NCBI GenBank assembly: GCA_020443945.1
Contig: JAIZWN010000783.1
Coordinates: 1-13,087, forward strand
DNA length: 13,087 bases
From: Candidatus Thiosymbion ectosymbiont of Robbea hypermnestra
GTDB taxonomy: Bacteria; Pseudomonadota; Gammaproteobacteria; Chromatiales; Chromatiaceae
Reading direction: 5' to 3'
Of the stretch, positions 11,864 to 13,087 are shown piece after piece. The notes under the pieces are model-generated. The model searched no databases. It was not told the DNA's origin and saw only the letters and a list, made by a program, of their open reading frames with translations. Position 1 is the first letter of the stretch; every line of letters starts with the position of its first letter. The translations under genes and the position numbers were made by a program.

Positions 11864-12985
11864 TTATCCGGCGGTTTCCCACCGCGGCGGCGGGCGCCCG
11901 TCGATGGCAAGGGACAGCCGCGCCGGGTCGCCGATCGAGCAACGGGCATAAAAACGCCCGTCGCTATCCACCGGCACCGGCTGGCCCAGCAGATCAACCG
12001 TAGAGCCCGGCGGGGCCTCTCCCTGCACAATCAGTTCCGCCCGTATCCCGTCGGACGGGGATAACCCCAAGCCCCCCAACACCGCGCTGGACAGGGCCGC
12101 CCGCGGATCATAGAAGGGCCCCGGCATCTCGGCCCCGGCCGGCGACACACCCGGGTCCGGCGACGACGGCAGCAGAGGCGGCGGCATAGCCGCCAGGTCG
12201 GCGTCGAAAAGGGCCTCCTCGGTCATCGGCTCCGGGCGGGGCGCAAAATCGCCGGGAACACCCGCCGGAACCCCCGGTCCCCGGTCCTCCGATCCCCCGT
12301 GGACGGGCGTCTCCCCCAGAGACGGAAAATGCCCCGGCAACGGGATATCCGGCATGAGTTCCGGTCCCCGGTCCCCCGATCCCCCGTGAACGGGCGTCTC
12401 CTCCAGAGACGGAAAATGCCCCGGCAACGGGACATCCGGCTCCAGATCCGGGAAGACGGGATAAAGGGACCCGCCGACGGCCGCCAACGCCGCCTCTACC
12501 GGAACGTCATCAAACCCCTCCGGCTCCTCCGCCGGTCCGCAGGCCACATTCCGGATCGGCCCAATCTCCAGGACGGGCGCGACGCACGGTGCCGGGGGAT
12601 TCCGATCCGCCGGCCGAATCCGATTCGAACGTGCCAACAAAAGCCAACCCCCCGTCTCCGACTCCAGACCCAGCTCGCAGATATACTCGGCGCCATCCCC
12701 GCGCAGAACAAAATCGCTCTGGCCACCCGCCTCCGAATCATCGGTCCCCTGCGGAACATTTGCAACCACCTCGGTCCGTCCGTCCGGGTCCAGGCGGCAC
12801 AAACGCAGGACCCGGCGCGGCTCCGACCCCTCACCGGGAAACAGGTCACGGGCCTCGGCAAGGGTCTGCGGCGTCACATACCACTGGGCCTGGAGATGCT
12901 CCGGGTCCCGGTCATACAACACTAAGGCCGTCCGTTCGAGCCGGGGCGCGAACTCCCGTGAAATCCCCTCCGCGAGCGCCCGCAA
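11864..12985 (-). CDS. DUF4912 domain protein linked to glucan metabolism (start uncertain)
   Basis: Its function is not established; DUF4912 genes are often found beside GH57 and glycogen genes. From the TTG at 12985 the product is 373 residues. It has an N-terminal DUF4912-like core, ALVLYDRDPEHLQAQW (residues 20-35) and AEYICELGLESETGGWLLLA then RSN (99-121). A long Pro/Gly-rich linker contains a 29-residue tandem duplication (183-240). The C-terminal segment IRAELIVQGEAPPGSTVDLL followed by GQPVPVDSDGRFYARCSI is seen at the end of many family members. TTG is the only usable start in this frame downstream of a stop at 13070-13072. An ATG at 13055 with GGGGAG upstream is one base out of frame because of two poly-G tracts. 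The true N terminus therefore probably lies upstream, reached by a different tract length. Confidence 0.75.
   Translation of the reverse strand: MRALAEGISREFAPRLERTALVLYDRDPEHLQAQWYVTPQTLAEARDLFPGEGSEPRRVLRLCRLDPDGRTEVVANVPQGTDDSEAGGQSDFVLRGDGAEYICELGLESETGGWLLLARSNRIRPADRNPPAPCVAPVLEIGPIRNVACGPAEEPEGFDDVPVEAALAAVGGSLYPVFPDLEPDVPLPGHFPSLEETPVHGGSGDRGPELMPDIPLPGHFPSLGETPVHGGSEDRGPGVPAGVPGDFAPRPEPMTEEALFDADLAAMPPPLLPSSPDPGVSPAGAEMPGPFYDPRAALSSAVLGGLGLSPSDGIRAELIVQGEAPPGSTVDLLGQPVPVDSDGRFYARCSIGDPARLSLAIDGRPPPRWETAG
12274..12440. repeat. 87-bp tandem duplication inside the DUF4912 gene
   Basis: Bases 12274-12353 and 12361-12440 are near-identical with a period of 87 bases, i.e. 29 codons, so the reading frame is kept. 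The encoded repeat reads PD(V/I)PLPGHFPSL followed by (E/G)ETPVHGGS(G/E)DRGP. It lengthens the proline-rich linker between the two conserved ends of the protein. The few differences suggest a fairly recent duplication. Confidence 0.9.
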
Positions 12986-12999
12986 CCCCCGCGCATCCG

Positions 13000-13051
13000 C
13001 CCCCCCCCCCCGTCCCCCCGGGGAGGATGCAGCCCCCCCCCCCCCCCCCCC
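13000..13051. repeat. Paired homopolymer C tracts at the DUF4912 gene 5' end
   Basis: There are 12 consecutive C (13000-13011), 6 C (13014-13019) and 19 C (13033-13051), read as G runs on the coding strand. GCATCC/GGATGC words flank the runs. They lie between the ATG at 13055 and the continuous DUF4912 frame. Such tracts are prone to slippage in cells and to miscounting in sequencing. Confidence 0.9.
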
Positions 13052-13087
13052 GCATCCCCGTCTCCCCGCTTATCGGCCTCGTATCCC

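Noticed and set aside
11700..11942. 81-codon N-terminal extension of the GH57 enzyme
   Set aside because: It translates the five-hairpin repeat and overlaps the end of the DUF4912 gene; family members begin just before the HAHLP strand, and a GTG with ribosome-binding site fits there.

Overview
The window looks like chromosomal DNA of a high-GC gammaproteobacterium, probably a free-living or sulfur-oxidising/Chromatiales-like lineage. The lineage is inferred from the gene order yceD-rpmF-plsX-fabH-...-fabG-acpP, a cysteine-less ribosomal protein L32, and a glycogen locus that uses a GH57 branching enzyme. The genus cannot be named from the sequence alone. Almost every real gene lies on the minus strand, so transcription runs from high to low coordinates. 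The one exception is a toxin-antitoxin pair on the plus strand.

Region 1 (about 177-5400, minus strand) is the ribosome/lipid-synthesis cluster. A consensus-like sigma70 promoter (5371-5399) reads into yceD (DUF177), then rpmF (L32), plsX, fabH, a truncated short-chain dehydrogenase remnant, fabG and acpP. Two usual members are missing. fabD (malonyl-CoA:ACP transacylase) is absent between fabH and fabG, where only the SDR remnant sits. fabF does not follow acpP; the next gene is an unrelated small secreted protein (177-752). Together the cluster makes phosphatidic-acid precursors (PlsX), primes and reduces fatty acids (FabH, FabG) on ACP, and supplies a ribosomal protein.

Region 2 (about 5400-7850) is a repeat-rich accessory stretch. 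It holds a terminator, a multi-hairpin dispersed repeat, a secreted protein with only half of a cupin signature (5592-6344), a truncated VapC/PIN toxin, several hairpin or inverted repeats, and two MITE-like elements. One of these (7717-7828) has 25-bp terminal inverted repeats and a perfect 8-bp target duplication.

Region 3 (7854-8410, plus strand) is a MazEF/PemIK-type toxin-antitoxin operon. Its immediate 5' region was hit by the MITE.

Region 4 (8505-13087, minus strand) is a glycogen/alpha-glucan cluster: a DUF4912 protein, a GH57 1,4-alpha-glucan branching enzyme, and GlgA glycogen synthase. A second, five-hairpin copy of the dispersed repeat lies in the leader of the GH57 gene. Long poly-C (poly-G on the coding strand) tracts sit at the 5' end of the DUF4912 gene and put its only plausible ATG out of frame. 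This suggests either homopolymer error or phase variation.

No rRNA, tRNA or CRISPR array was seen. Bases 1-176 and 8411-8504 hold nothing I recognise.
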